Positions 43,967 to 53,727 are shown, numbered from the stretch's first letter. The stretch: 64,000 bases of DNA from Terriglobus sp. RCC_193 (GCF_041355105.1 NZ_JBFUPK010000001.1:744001-808000), one strand, 5' to 3'. Numbers and translations: made by a program. The notes: generated by a model not told the origin, from the sequence alone.

Positions 43967-45589
43967 CTATTTGGTGGGAACGCTCTGATCCGCAAAAGAG
44001 CTCTCCGGGTACCATTCCGGTCGCGGTCCGTTGGCCACTCGTGTGGTGAGCTGTCCCAGGACTACCGTGAACTGTGCCGCGGCTACCTTGTCGACAGGCT
44101 GTTGCAGGTCATCGCTGGGCTTGTGATAGCGGGTTTTGACCCAATCCATGAAGACTTTCTGTTCGGGCGAATCCGGTGTCCAGCCGAACTTGAAGGCCAG
44201 CGCCGGAATGCCCTGCTTCACAAAGTTCACCTGGTCGGAACGGACAAAGCGGTTCTCATCCGGCTGCTTGTCAAACTGAACTTCCGCATCGTTCAACTGG
44301 AAGGCAGCGCGGGCATCATTACCAAGCGTGCTCTCGCCCAGCCCCTGCACCTCGATAAACCGCAGCGGAAAGAGCGGCAGATACATGTCCATGTTCAGGT
44401 CGGCCACCACGTCCTTCTTGGGAACGGTGGGCTTGGTGGCAAAATAGGCAGAACCAAGTTCGCCCAACTCTTCACCCGCAAGTGCAATGAACAGAATCGA
44501 CCGCTTCGGATGCGGATACTTCGCCATCAGCTTGGCGCATTCCATCACGGAAGCCGAGCCGGAAGCATTGTCCATAGCGCCGTTGTAGAGGCTGTCACCA
44601 TTCACAGGACGACCAATGCCCAGGTGGTCCAGATGCGCACTGACCACCACATATTCCTTCTTCAGCTTCGCGTCAGAACCTTCCAGCAGGCCAATCACGT
44701 TGGACATGTGGACCGGCGTGCCCTTGCTGATCGTCGTCCTGGCTTCCAGCGTGCCGGGCAGTGCAAAGTGCGGCAGCGTCTCGCCGGCATTCGCCAGTTT
44801 GCGCAACTCTTCGTAGCTGTGGCCGCTGCCTTCAAACAACTTCTCGGCGGCACTGTAGGCAATCGTCGCGCTCACCTGCAAACCCTTCATGCTGTTCAGC
44901 GCAGGATCTTCGAACAGAAGACGTGCGCCGCCCGCACGGGCCGGGCCGTTCGCGTTGTTCTGCGGTGGTGCAGGTGCCAGCGAAATCATACCCACCGCAC
45001 CAGCCGCCGCAAGCTGTTTCCAGCGCTGATCGTTGCCGCGAGCATACGCGCGTTGCGGCCCTTGCAGGTTGATCGGCGGTGCATTGAAAAAGACAACCAC
45101 CTTGCCCTTTACGTCTGCACCGGCGAAGTCGTCGATATGCTTCTTCGGAATGCGCAGACCATAGCCAATGAAGACCATTGGAGCATTCGAGATCGAGGTG
45201 TTCTCTGTGCCGGGAGCCAGTGTCGCATCGGTGCCAATAGGAAAGTCGACGGTCTTGCCGTTAACATTCACGCGGAAGAACGAAGCGGCCGTATCAATGG
45301 ACGTGGGTACAAGCGCAAATGACTGCTGATAACCGTTGGTACCCGCAGGCTTCAATCCAATCGATTTGAACTGCTCTTCCACGTACGCGACAGCCTTTTC
45401 GTAGCCCGGAGTTCCAGCGCGACGGCCTTCCAGCTTGTCATCTGCAAGATACGAGACATGCGCCCACCATGCATCGGCAGGGCCGGACCAGTCCTTGCGT
45501 TCACTCAGCAGGGGAATCTGCGCGGAGGCCGCAAGCGAGGCGAACGAAAAGCAGAGCAGCGTAGCGGCAAGCCGCGATAGACGACGCAT
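43967..45589 (-). CDS. Secreted M28 zinc aminopeptidase with PA-domain insert
   Basis: A 540-residue exported metallopeptidase. The signal peptide (1-23, ending A-S-A-Q) is followed by an N-terminal segment, a PA-like insert (about 125-300) and the M28 catalytic core. Zinc ligands and catalytic residues are visible in S-A-H-L-D-H-L-G, G-A-M-D-N-A-S-G, A-G-E-E-L-G, L-N-M-D-M and Y-H-K-P-S-D-D. I chose ATG 45589 because AGGAG lies 10 nt upstream and it begins the signal; an earlier in-frame start (45688) lies in non-coding sequence. It probably trims extracellular peptides alongside the M24 and S8 enzymes. Confidence 0.92.
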   Translation of the reverse strand: MRRLSRLAATLLCFSFASLAASAQIPLLSERKDWSGPADAWWAHVSYLADDKLEGRRAGTPGYEKAVAYVEEQFKSIGLKPAGTNGYQQSFALVPTSIDTAASFFRVNVNGKTVDFPIGTDATLAPGTENTSISNAPMVFIGYGLRIPKKHIDDFAGADVKGKVVVFFNAPPINLQGPQRAYARGNDQRWKQLAAAGAVGMISLAPAPPQNNANGPARAGGARLLFEDPALNSMKGLQVSATIAYSAAEKLFEGSGHSYEELRKLANAGETLPHFALPGTLEARTTISKGTPVHMSNVIGLLEGSDAKLKKEYVVVSAHLDHLGIGRPVNGDSLYNGAMDNASGSASVMECAKLMAKYPHPKRSILFIALAGEELGELGSAYFATKPTVPKKDVVADLNMDMYLPLFPLRFIEVQGLGESTLGNDARAAFQLNDAEVQFDKQPDENRFVRSDQVNFVKQGIPALAFKFGWTPDSPEQKVFMDWVKTRYHKPSDDLQQPVDKVAAAQFTVVLGQLTTRVANGPRPEWYPESSFADQSVPTK

Positions 45590-45708
45590 GGGCAGAGAAC
45601 TCCTGCGGGAATTGGGTGTCAGTGGCTTCCATACTAACGTGCTCAGGGGGTTTCGGGGGAAAGCCGATGGGCAGGTCACCCGCCGCATACTTCGCAGGAG
45701 ATGAAGTA

Positions 45709-45731
45709 AAGGCCCGGCATCGCCGGGCCTT
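45709..45731. terminator. Stem-loop downstream of murA
   Basis: A 10-bp perfect, very GC-rich stem (45709-45718 with 45722-45731) and 3-nt loop lie 21 nt after the murA stop. The T-run is imperfect. Confidence 0.6.
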
Positions 45732-45752
45732 CTACGTTGCTAGTTTTGCTGC

Positions 45753-47039
45753 CTATCGTTTACTGAAGACCTCGCCCATACGGCGAATCTGCGCGCCCAC
45801 ACCGCGAAGCTTTTCTTCAATACGCTCGTAGCCACGGTCAATGTGGTACACGCGATCCAGGATGGTTTCGCCATCGGCAATCAGTGCGGCCAGCACCAAC
45901 GACGCTGAAGCGCGAAGATCGCTGCACATTACTGCGGCGGACTGTAACGGCGTGCGGCCGCGAACGGTTGCGGTGCGGCCTTCCACACGGATGTTCGCTC
46001 CCATGCGCGACAGCTCCGGCACGTGCATGAAACGGTTTTCGAAGATGTTTTCCGTAATGATGCTGGTGCCTTCCGCCTGCGTTGCCAGCGCCATGTACTG
46101 CGCCTGCATGTCGGTGGGGAAGCCCGGATACTCCACGGTGGTAATGTCCGCGGCCTTCAGCGATCCACGGCCTTCGCTGCGTACGCGAATGTTGTCCTTG
46201 CCCACATCCATACGCACGCCGCACTCTTCCAGCTTGGCAATCACAGCGCCCAGATGCGCGGGGTTCAGCGAATCCACATTCAGATCGCCACCGGAGATCG
46301 CTCCGGCAATGAGGAATGTGCCTGCTTCAATGCGATCCGGATTGATACGATGGCGTACGCCATGCAGCTTCGACACACCTTTCACGCGGATGGTGGACGT
46401 GCCTGCGCCTTCAATCTGCGCACCCATGCCGATCAGCATCTCGGCCAGGTCAGTTACTTCCGGTTCCTGCGCGCAGTTTTCCATCACGGTTTCGCCGTCG
46501 GCCAGGGTCGCTGCCATCAACAGGTCTTCCGTACCGGTGACGGTAATCTTGTCAAAGGAGATATGCGCACCGTGCAGTCGATCCGCCTTGGCTTCAATGT
46601 AGCCATACTCCTGCGTGATCTTCGCGCCCATCAGTTCCAGACCCTTCAGGTGCAGGTCAATGGGGCGGTCGCCGATGGAGCATCCGCCGGGCAGCGCCAC
46701 GCGAGCAATGCCGGCACGTGCCACCAGCGGTCCAAGCACCAGCGACGACGCGCGCATGGTCTTCACAATCTCGTACTTGGCTTCCGGATCGGACAGCACA
46801 GCGCACTGGATCGTGGTGCGATGCTGCGCGCGGCCATAGCCCAGCTCCACATGCGCGCCCATGCTTTCCAGCAGCTTGCGTTCGGTCTCAATGTCGCGGA
46901 CCTGGGGAATGTTTTCAAGAACCACTTCTTCTTCTGTAAGGATGGCCGCAGCCATGCACGGAAGAGCCGAGTTCTTTGCGCCGGAAACCTTGATGGTGCC
47001 AAGCAACGGATTGCCACCACGGACAACAAACTTATCCAT
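45753..47039 (-). CDS. murA: UDP-N-acetylglucosamine 1-carboxyvinyltransferase
   Basis: This enzyme catalyses the first committed step of peptidoglycan synthesis, transfer of enolpyruvate from PEP to UDP-GlcNAc. The 428-residue EPSP-synthase fold has the K-N-S/A-A-L-P motif near 22-27, R-A-S at 96-98, and the fosfomycin-target cysteine C120 in L-P-G-G-C-S-I-G. C120 is intact, so sensitivity to fosfomycin at the target is expected. TAGACT sits 7 nt before the ATG with no Shine-Dalgarno, suggesting a leaderless mRNA. It is divergent from a GT-C-like membrane protein. Confidence 0.96.
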   Translation of the reverse strand: MDKFVVRGGNPLLGTIKVSGAKNSALPCMAAAILTEEEVVLENIPQVRDIETERKLLESMGAHVELGYGRAQHRTTIQCAVLSDPEAKYEIVKTMRASSLVLGPLVARAGIARVALPGGCSIGDRPIDLHLKGLELMGAKITQEYGYIEAKADRLHGAHISFDKITVTGTEDLLMAATLADGETVMENCAQEPEVTDLAEMLIGMGAQIEGAGTSTIRVKGVSKLHGVRHRINPDRIEAGTFLIAGAISGGDLNVDSLNPAHLGAVIAKLEECGVRMDVGKDNIRVRSEGRGSLKAADITTVEYPGFPTDMQAQYMALATQAEGTSIITENIFENRFMHVPELSRMGANIRVEGRTATVRGRTPLQSAAVMCSDLRASASLVLAALIADGETILDRVYHIDRGYERIEEKLRGVGAQIRRMGEVFSKR

Positions 47040-47046
47040 GTACTTA

Positions 47047-47052
47047 AGTCTA
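47047..47052 (-). promoter_or_regulatory. -10-like hexamer 7 nt before murA
   Basis: TAGACT lies 7 nt upstream of the murA ATG (47039) and there is no ribosome site. It fits a leaderless start, with a poor -35. Confidence 0.35.
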
Positions 47053-47098
47053 CGGAAGACTTGTCAGGTTTGCAGGTTATCGGGAGAGGTTCCTTTTT

Positions 47099-48697
47099 AT
47101 GTTGAAATCCTTCGGCCGGACGGAAAGCCATCGTCCGGAGCACACGGGGTTGCCAGCCCCGCAGAGGCTTCTCACCCCGGTCATGATTGGCGCATATCTG
47201 ACGGCAGTGGCCGTGACGTTGGTGATCGTCCTCCTGCACGCACCCCACTTCAGCTACACCCTGGATGATCCGTATATCCATCTGGCGCTGGCCCAGAACA
47301 TCGCAGCGGGCCATTACGGCATCAATCCGGGCGAAACCACGTCTCCATCTTCGAGTGTCTTGTGGCCGTTGCTGCTCGCCCCTTTGAGTCGCACAGTGGT
47401 CGGCGAATGGGTGCCGCTGGTACTGAACATGGTGTTTTCACTGGGGACCTGCATCCTTCTGGGGCGCTGGCTGGAACCTCGATTGCGATCTGCCGGATTC
47501 GGCAACCTGCCCATCGCCGGGTTCGCCATCTGCCTGGTGCTGGCTGCCAATATGCCGGGGCTAACCATGACTGGAATGGAACATTCCTTCCAGGTCTTGT
47601 TAGTTGTTGCATGTGTCATCGCAATCTTCCACGGATATGAAGGTGATTCGATTCCGTGGCCATATCTCGCCGCCGCCGCACTCGCCCCAGCCGTCCGCTA
47701 CGAGAACGTGGTGTACACCGGATCGGTTTGCGCGGTGCTGCTGTTCAAGCGTCGCTACGGCGCAGCCCTGACTGTTTTTGCGGTCAGCCTGCTGCCTCTC
47801 ATCGGATTAGGACTCTTTCTTCACGCACACGGCCTGCCACCTTTTCCCAATTCCGTCATGGCGAAAGGCGGCATGCACGCCAGCGGTGGCGACACAGGCG
47901 GCCTTGCCCACCTTGCGGAGCTGACTGTTGAGAACGCGAAGGGCTTATTTCTCCGACCGTCGCGTCGCGTGATCTTTGGGTGCCTGGTGGCGATTGCAAC
48001 ATCCTGCATATATCTGCGGCGACGCTACGCGATGTGGCCCATGATGACAGTCCTGTTGGCAGCGGTTGCAATGGCTCTCGTCGGACCGTACGACTGGTTC
48101 TTCCGTTACGACGTCGCACTCCGCATCTTCGTTCTGCTTCTCGCGTTGGGACTGCTGTTTCACGCCATGAAAGGGCAGAGGCTGCTTGCGCCTGTGGTAT
48201 GGCTCCTTGCGCTGCTGAGTGCCGTGGCCTTTGTGCCCCCGCTCTTGGGATCGCCGGGAGGCTCCCTTGAAATCGCGCGGCAGCAATATGAAATGCATCG
48301 CTTCGTGCAGCAGCTGGGCTCAGAAAACGTTGCGGTAAACGACCTCGGCTGGGTCAGTTTGAACGCCCGCGGAAAGTTCTACATCCTTGACTTGATCGGG
48401 CTGGCCAACCTCGAAACCCTGCGCGAGGCAAATCGTGATACAGCATGGCTGGATCGCGTCACCAGGGAACACAACGTTGGGCTTGTCATGATCTACGCCT
48501 CATGGTTTGACGATCCTCCGCCAGGTTGGATCAAGCTCGGCGTACTGCATCAATCGCCGCAACGCTTTGACAGCCCGATCGCCACCATCGGCGTGGATTT
48601 CTATGCGACCTCGCCCGCTGCGGCGCGGCGTTTGCAGCCGCAGTTTGAGGCATTCCGCAGAACACTGCCAGCCCACACATGGATTGCGGAGAAATGA
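47099..48697 (+). CDS. Polytopic membrane protein, GT-C glycosyltransferase-like
   Basis: A 532-residue protein with about 11 membrane segments and a C-terminal extracytoplasmic domain (about 400-532). The first external loop carries L-D56-D57-P-Y-I-H, followed by N-P-G-E-T-T-S-P-S-S-S-V-L-W. This resembles the acidic first loop of GT-C lipid-phosphosugar transferases (ArnT/PMT type). Donor and acceptor are unknown; modification of lipid A, wall or surface glycans is possible. GGAGAGG is 8 nt before the ATG. It is divergent from murA with only 59 nt between. Confidence 0.7.
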   Translation: MLKSFGRTESHRPEHTGLPAPQRLLTPVMIGAYLTAVAVTLVIVLLHAPHFSYTLDDPYIHLALAQNIAAGHYGINPGETTSPSSSVLWPLLLAPLSRTVVGEWVPLVLNMVFSLGTCILLGRWLEPRLRSAGFGNLPIAGFAICLVLAANMPGLTMTGMEHSFQVLLVVACVIAIFHGYEGDSIPWPYLAAAALAPAVRYENVVYTGSVCAVLLFKRRYGAALTVFAVSLLPLIGLGLFLHAHGLPPFPNSVMAKGGMHASGGDTGGLAHLAELTVENAKGLFLRPSRRVIFGCLVAIATSCIYLRRRYAMWPMMTVLLAAVAMALVGPYDWFFRYDVALRIFVLLLALGLLFHAMKGQRLLAPVVWLLALLSAVAFVPPLLGSPGGSLEIARQQYEMHRFVQQLGSENVAVNDLGWVSLNARGKFYILDLIGLANLETLREANRDTAWLDRVTREHNVGLVMIYASWFDDPPPGWIKLGVLHQSPQRFDSPIATIGVDFYATSPAAARRLQPQFEAFRRTLPAHTWIAEK

Positions 48698-48700
48698 GCA

Positions 48701-48725
48701 GAGCGCGGCACTCGCTGCCGCGCTC
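48701..48725. terminator. Stem-loop after the GT-C-like gene
   Basis: A 10-bp perfect stem (48701-48710 with 48716-48725) lies 3 nt after the stop codon. No T-run follows. Confidence 0.5.
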
Positions 48726-48745
48726 GCACCACGTTATGGGTTGGC

Positions 48746-49150
48746 TTAAGCGCCAGTTTTAGCGCCGTGGCGATGCATCTGCCGCATGGTCTTCAACTGC
48801 TGCATCTGTTCCGGTGTCAACACGCCAGACAGCTCCGTCTGGGTGTTTTGCTGAACCTGGCGTCGTTGATCTTTCTTCTGGTCAGCCGTCAGGGTCGTGT
48901 CGCTACGAAGCGCCTTCATCTTCTGCTGGCGTTCGGCCAGAATGGGTTCCAGTTTCGCCGTCTGGTCCTGCGACAAGCCAAGCTTCTTACCCATCTTCAG
49001 CGCAACTTTATGCGGGTTATGCGCGCGATGGTGATGCTTGTGTGTTACCTGCGTTTATAGTGCAGAGGTCTGCGGTGCAGCGGCCTGCGCGAAGGCGGCT
49101 GTTTCTGTAAACGAGAGAAGAAGGGCAGAGGTGAGGACGATCTGTTTCAT
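48746..49150 (-). pseudogene. Spy/CpxP-like periplasmic protein interrupted by an in-frame TAA
   Basis: Reading from ATG 49150, with AAGGA 9-13 nt upstream, gives a clean signal peptide (M-K-Q-I-V-L-T-S-A-L-L-L-S ending A-F-A-Q) and ten more residues, then TAA at 49055-49057. The same frame continues without another stop for 102 codons. That part encodes a His-rich segment (H-K-H-H-H-R-A-H) and an amphipathic helical body with L-x-L-T-A-D-Q-K-K and L-T-P-E-Q-M-Q-Q-L, as in Spy-type chaperones. Signal and body therefore belong to one gene split by a single nonsense codon. A fragment could restart at ATG 48994, but it would lack an export signal. A sequencing error, a true mutation or stop readthrough are the options. 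Confidence 0.8.
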
Positions 49151-49348
49151 CACGGGTTACTCCTTACAAGAGCGGCAAACATCAGCATTCGCTCTGCAGG
49201 TACAAACACCCCCGTACGCAATCGTTGCGCGCAACTTTTTGCCACGACTGCTGGTGCGAACGCCACTTGCTGATATCTTGTTGTTACTCAAACATTTCTG
49301 CAGGGAAGCGCCATCGCGTCATACGACCCGGCGCGAAGGAGAATCTTC

Positions 49349-50638
49349 ATGAACCGCCGCCATTTTCTCTCGCAAGCCGCATTGGCTGCAGCTTCCACTT
49401 CGTTGATGGCGGAAGCACAGCGCCCCGAGACACAGGCTCCTGTGAAGGGTCCCCTGCCGCCATCTATCGCGGCTCTTCCCAACCGCAAGGCAGAAGCAAC
49501 GCCTATCACCGTGGCGGAACGCGGCGAACGCATCGCCCGCGCGCAGGAGTTGATGGCGCGGCAGGGACTCGCCGGTGTATTGCTCGCAGGTGGAACGTCC
49601 ATGGTGTATTTCACCGGCATCCGCAGCGGCAACAGCGAACGCATGTTCGCGTTTGTCATCCCCGTTAAAGGCGCGGCATTTCTCGTCTGCCCGTCGTTTG
49701 AAGAGGACCGCATGCGCGAGCGTCTCGATACCATCCCGGGCGGCCAGAACGTGCGCATCTACACATGGCACGAAGATGAAAGTCCTTTCGCTCTGGTGGG
49801 CAAAGGATTGGCGGACGCCGGTCTGCGCACCGGCAAGCTTGGCATCGAAGAGAAGACACCCTACATCTACGCATCGGAAATTGCAAAAGCAAATCCGAAT
49901 CTGCAAGTGGTGGATGGAACGCCGATCACCGCTGGTTGCCGCCGGATCAAGACAAAGCACGAACTGGATCTGCTGACGCTGGCGAATCAGGTGACGCTCT
50001 CTGTGTATGAGGCAGCGTGGAAGGCCGGTCACCCCGGTATGAACACCGCAGACTTCAGCGCGCTGATGGGCGCAGCGTACGTCAAGAGTGGATTCCCCGG
50101 CTTCTCAAGCTGCGAAACAGGCATCTACAGCGCACTTCCGCATGGCTCCATCAAGCCGCAGGTCATCAAGGAAAACGATATCGTTCTCATCGACGACGGC
50201 TGCACCGTGGAAGGCTACGCCGCGGACATCTCGCGGACATTCGTCTACGGCACACCCTCCGACAAGATGAAGCGCGTCTTCGACACGGTGCACAAGGCGC
50301 AGGCTGCCGCGCGCGATGCCGCCAAGTCAGGCAATGAATGCCAGGCCGTGGACAAGGCCGCGCGAGACATCATCACCGCTGCCGGTTTCGGCCCGGATTA
50401 CAAGACGTTCACACATCGCCTCGGCCACGGTATCGGCATGGACGGCCACGAATGGCCTTACCTTGTACGCGGCAATAAGACCATCCTCGAAACAGGCATG
50501 TGCTTCAGCGACGAACCCGGCATCTACCTTCCAAACGAGTTCGGTGTCCGCCTTGAGGACTGCATGCATATCACACCGGGCGGCGGTGTTCTCTTCACGC
50601 CGCAGAGTCCGTCTCTGACGGAGCCATTTTCGGTCTGA
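49349..50638 (+). CDS. Tat-exported M24 (Xaa-Pro) peptidase
   Basis: A 429-residue creatinase/aminopeptidase P-type metallopeptidase. It has a twin-arginine-like signal (N-R-R-H-F-L-S-Q at 2-9), a creatinase N-domain (about 50-200) and a pita-bread catalytic domain. The dinuclear metal ligands are in I-D-D-G-C, A-D-I-S-R, H-R-L-G-H-G-I-G, D-E-P-G-I-Y and R-L-E-D-C. A good AAGGAG lies 8 nt before the ATG. It probably removes N-terminal residues before proline from peptides outside the cytoplasm, complementing the secreted M28 and S8 enzymes. Confidence 0.93.
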   Translation: MNRRHFLSQAALAAASTSLMAEAQRPETQAPVKGPLPPSIAALPNRKAEATPITVAERGERIARAQELMARQGLAGVLLAGGTSMVYFTGIRSGNSERMFAFVIPVKGAAFLVCPSFEEDRMRERLDTIPGGQNVRIYTWHEDESPFALVGKGLADAGLRTGKLGIEEKTPYIYASEIAKANPNLQVVDGTPITAGCRRIKTKHELDLLTLANQVTLSVYEAAWKAGHPGMNTADFSALMGAAYVKSGFPGFSSCETGIYSALPHGSIKPQVIKENDIVLIDDGCTVEGYAADISRTFVYGTPSDKMKRVFDTVHKAQAAARDAAKSGNECQAVDKAARDIITAAGFGPDYKTFTHRLGHGIGMDGHEWPYLVRGNKTILETGMCFSDEPGIYLPNEFGVRLEDCMHITPGGGVLFTPQSPSLTEPFSV

Positions 50639-50705
50639 CAATAAGTCGGGTCCGAAAACGGGAAGGGTGCTTTCCCGCAGCCCTTTGGCGTAGGCTTGTC
50701 CGTGC

Positions 50706-52556
50706 ATGATAATCACGTACATGCGCCGCCTTGTGCCGCGAACCTTTTTTGCCCAGCTTGTACTCGGAATTATCCTTGCGCAAACACTTGTGCTCGGCGG
50801 ATATCTCTATTACGTCGTCGCTACTACCAGACAGGTATCGCGCAAGAACCTGGAAGCACGCATCTCCAGCCAGATTGACCGACTGGCCGCTGCCTGTACC
50901 GAACGGATTCGGCGCAGTGATTACGAGGCCCTCCATGAGCTCCTGGAGTTGGCAGAGATCGCGCCCAGCATCCAGTCCACGCGGTTAACGGACCTTGCTG
51001 GCAACACCGTCGCTGCCAGCAAGGGCGGCATGAATCGCGAACTGGACGAGCAGGAACGGAAAATTCTTCCTACCGTTACCGGGCAGCACATCTTCCGTGC
51101 GAAAAGCGGCCAGGTGGAGGCCGTCACACCGCTGCTGGAAAATGGCAAACCCGTAGCTCTGCTGTGGTTGGAGCCTAACCCGGTTTCCGCAACCAACACG
51201 GTCAGTCCGATTGTCCGCATGGCGCTCATGTATGGTGCACTGGCGCTTCTGGCCAACCTGTTGCCCATCTTCCTGATCGTTCGCCGCATGACAAAGCCTA
51301 TTCGGACGTTGAGCCTGGCGACGCACCGCGTATTACGTGGCACCCTGCCCAATCCTGAGTTTCCATTACCCGTCTCGGTACAAAATGAAGCCGGCGTATT
51401 GACGGAAAACTTCAACACCATGGTCCGTGAACTGGAAGAGCAGCGCAGCGGCCTGCTGGAAACACTGGCATTGCTCGACTCCATGCTGGGCAACGCGCCC
51501 ATCGGATTTGCCTTTCTGGATGCGAACTTTCAGATTGTGCGCCAGAACGACTTCTTCTCCGTCATGTTCGGCACGCAGGACGCGGATGGCGGCGTCCTGG
51601 CCGGTTCTTTAGCCGCAGACGTAAGGGCCCGCGTCGCAGAGGTTTTTAAAACAGGGCAGGGCATTCGTAATCTTGAACTGCGGAATGGGCGCGAGGACTC
51701 GCCGCGTGCCTGGTTGATGCAGTTCTATCCGGTGCGAACCTCCACGGAAAATGTGCGCTGGGTAGGCGTCGTCTGCAGCGAAATCACAGAACGCCTGAAG
51801 GCCGAAGAGACGCTGCGGCGCACCGAAAAGCTGGCCGCTGCAGGTCGCCTGGCAGCCAGCGTGGCGCATGAGATCAATAACCCGCTGGAATCCGTCACGA
51901 ACCTGCTCTACATCCTTCGCCATCATCAGCCGATGGATGTCAGCGCGCTGGGATTCATCGAGATGGCGCAGGAAGAACTCACACGCGTAGCGCAGGTAAC
52001 GCAACAGACGCTGCGTTTCTATCGGCAATCGGTCTCACGAGCCCGGGTCGATCTGAATGAGATTGTGGATTCAGTATTCGCGCTTTACCAGCCACGTCTG
52101 CTGCGTGCCAACATCAACGTCCTGCGCGAAAGTCGTGGCGACGTCTCCCTTGTCTGTTTTGCCGGGGAAATGCGGCAGCTTCTGGCAAATCTGGTGGCCA
52201 ACTCGCTGGACGCCATGTCAGGTGGAGGAACGCTGTCCATCCGTATACGCCGCACGGCAATTGCTTCCAATGGTCTGCTGCTGACGGTCGCAGACACGGG
52301 ACATGGCATGTCGGTGGAGACCGCGCGCAAGGTCTTCGAAGCCTTCTTCACCACCAAGCATGCAACCGGCACAGGACTCGGCCTCTGGGTAAGTGAAGAG
52401 ATCATTCGCAAACATCGGGGTTCCGTACGTCTCCGCACCCGCGAAGGCGAGCATTCCGGCACCTGTTTCTTCATGTTCTTTCCAGACGTGTCGGCAGAGG
52501 CGTGGAGCGACGGCGAACTGGATAGCTCTGCATCCGACGCTGTCCCAGTGAGCTAG
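50706..52556 (+). CDS. Membrane sensor histidine kinase with HAMP and PAS
   Basis: A 616-residue two-component kinase. TM1 lies at about 15-38, an extracytoplasmic sensor at about 40-165 and TM2 at about 172-195. HAMP (about 196-250), PAS (about 258-370), the phospho-acceptor domain with H388 in A-H-E-I-N-N-P-L, and the ATPase with N-box (L-V-A-N-S-L-D-A-M), D-T-G-H-G and G-T-G-L-G-L complete it. No response regulator is adjacent, so it is an orphan. The ATG at 50721 is an alternative start; neither has a strong ribosome site. A perfect palindromic hairpin follows the gene. Confidence 0.93.
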   Translation: MIITYMRRLVPRTFFAQLVLGIILAQTLVLGGYLYYVVATTRQVSRKNLEARISSQIDRLAAACTERIRRSDYEALHELLELAEIAPSIQSTRLTDLAGNTVAASKGGMNRELDEQERKILPTVTGQHIFRAKSGQVEAVTPLLENGKPVALLWLEPNPVSATNTVSPIVRMALMYGALALLANLLPIFLIVRRMTKPIRTLSLATHRVLRGTLPNPEFPLPVSVQNEAGVLTENFNTMVRELEEQRSGLLETLALLDSMLGNAPIGFAFLDANFQIVRQNDFFSVMFGTQDADGGVLAGSLAADVRARVAEVFKTGQGIRNLELRNGREDSPRAWLMQFYPVRTSTENVRWVGVVCSEITERLKAEETLRRTEKLAAAGRLAASVAHEINNPLESVTNLLYILRHHQPMDVSALGFIEMAQEELTRVAQVTQQTLRFYRQSVSRARVDLNEIVDSVFALYQPRLLRANINVLRESRGDVSLVCFAGEMRQLLANLVANSLDAMSGGGTLSIRIRRTAIASNGLLLTVADTGHGMSVETARKVFEAFFTTKHATGTGLGLWVSEEIIRKHRGSVRLRTREGEHSGTCFFMFFPDVSAEAWSDGELDSSASDAVPVS

Positions 52557-52577
52557 AATCCACCTCAGGACAGAACG

Positions 52578-52601
52578 AAGGGCCAGCAAATGCTGGCCCT
52601 T
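52578..52601. terminator. Palindromic stem-loop between kinase and murQ genes
   Basis: A perfect 11-bp stem (52578-52588 with 52591-52601) and 2-nt nominal loop sit between converging genes. T-runs are short. Confidence 0.6.
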
Positions 52602-52625
52602 ACGTCGTAAATAGAAAGTCTTACT

Positions 52626-53585
52626 TTAAAGATCGAGCGGTGCATTTTCAATCGCGCGACGAACATTGCCATCTGACTTCTGCAGTCGGCGAACGGCTTC
52701 CATCTTATCGACGCTCGCCTTCAGCATCACCACCGCAATCGGAATGGACTTGCCGGCGGATTTGATGGTGCGAATCGCTGTTTCCCGATCGACGCCGGTA
52801 ACGCGCTGCAGCACATTGATGCCGCGTTCCACCAGCTTTTCGTTCTTCATGTGCACGTTCACCATCAGGTTGTCGTACACATATCCAAGCCGGGTCATCG
52901 CTCCGGTCGTGATCATGTTCGTGATCATCTTTTGCGCGGTGGATGCCTTCAGGCGAGTGGACCCGCTGATGACTTCCGGCCCCACTTCGGCCACCATGCA
53001 GATATCGGCTGCATCTGCCAGTCGCGTCCCCTGATTGCAGACAATTGCCGCGGTCTGGGCGCCACGCAGGCGCGCATATTCCACCGCGCCCACGACATAT
53101 GGAGTACGCCCGGACGCAGAGATGCCGATCACAATGTCTTTCCGGGTGGGGCGTCGCTTGGCAATGTCGCGCTGGCCCATATCAGGCGAGTCTTCATTCA
53201 CATCCGCAGCGCTGGCCAGTGCCTTGGGGCCGCCGCACATGATGTACTGCACCTGCGCGGGTTGCGTGGAGAAGGTGGCTGGACATTCCGCCGCATCCAG
53301 CGAAGCAATGCGTCCAGACGAACCGGCACCCACGTAGATGAGCCGACCGCCATCGCGAAGACAGCGCGCCACCACGTCGATAACCTGCGCAATCTCCGGG
53401 AGTGCCTTCTTCACCGCTGCGGCGACTTTTGCATCTTCCGCATTGATGATGCGTGCGATCTCAAGAGCCGACTTGGTGTCGAACCCCTCAGAAGCTTCGT
53501 TTTGCCGCTCGGTGGCCAGGGAGCGGATGCCCTGCTTATCTTGCAGGGCCGTATTGTTCTGTTCTTCGATCATGAGTGCAGGCAT
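52626..53585 (-). CDS. murQ: N-acetylmuramic acid 6-phosphate etherase
   Basis: This cytoplasmic SIS-domain lyase splits the lactyl ether of MurNAc-6-P to give GlcNAc-6-P, the substrate of NagA. The 319-residue protein has the N-terminal L-x-T-E-R-x-N-E segment, the sugar-phosphate site G-A-G-S-S-G-R-I, the catalytic Glu in D-A-A-E-C-P-A-T-F and S-A-S-G-R-T-P-Y. It stands apart from the amino-sugar operon at 20-28 kb and is divergent from lepB. No murR-type regulator or MurNAc/anhydroMurNAc kinase is next to it. The ATG at 53573 is an alternative start. Confidence 0.95.
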   Translation of the reverse strand: MPALMIEEQNNTALQDKQGIRSLATERQNEASEGFDTKSALEIARIINAEDAKVAAAVKKALPEIAQVIDVVARCLRDGGRLIYVGAGSSGRIASLDAAECPATFSTQPAQVQYIMCGGPKALASAADVNEDSPDMGQRDIAKRRPTRKDIVIGISASGRTPYVVGAVEYARLRGAQTAAIVCNQGTRLADAADICMVAEVGPEVISGSTRLKASTAQKMITNMITTGAMTRLGYVYDNLMVNVHMKNEKLVERGINVLQRVTGVDRETAIRTIKSAGKSIPIAVVMLKASVDKMEAVRRLQKSDGNVRRAIENAPLDL

Positions 53586-53727
53586 GGATCTTCTGTGTCC
53601 TTCGCCATCGTCATTCTAGTCCAAGCTATTTCGATGCCGGGAAAATCCTTTCAGATATCTGCTGGAATCGCTCCAGAACTGTGACTATTGTGTCATCTCG
53701 CCCGTCTTATACAGTAGTAGAAGGGCA

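Noticed and set aside
43862-45322. 486-codon plus-strand open frame
   Set aside because: It is antisense to the M28 peptidase and reads as His/Arg-rich nonsense.
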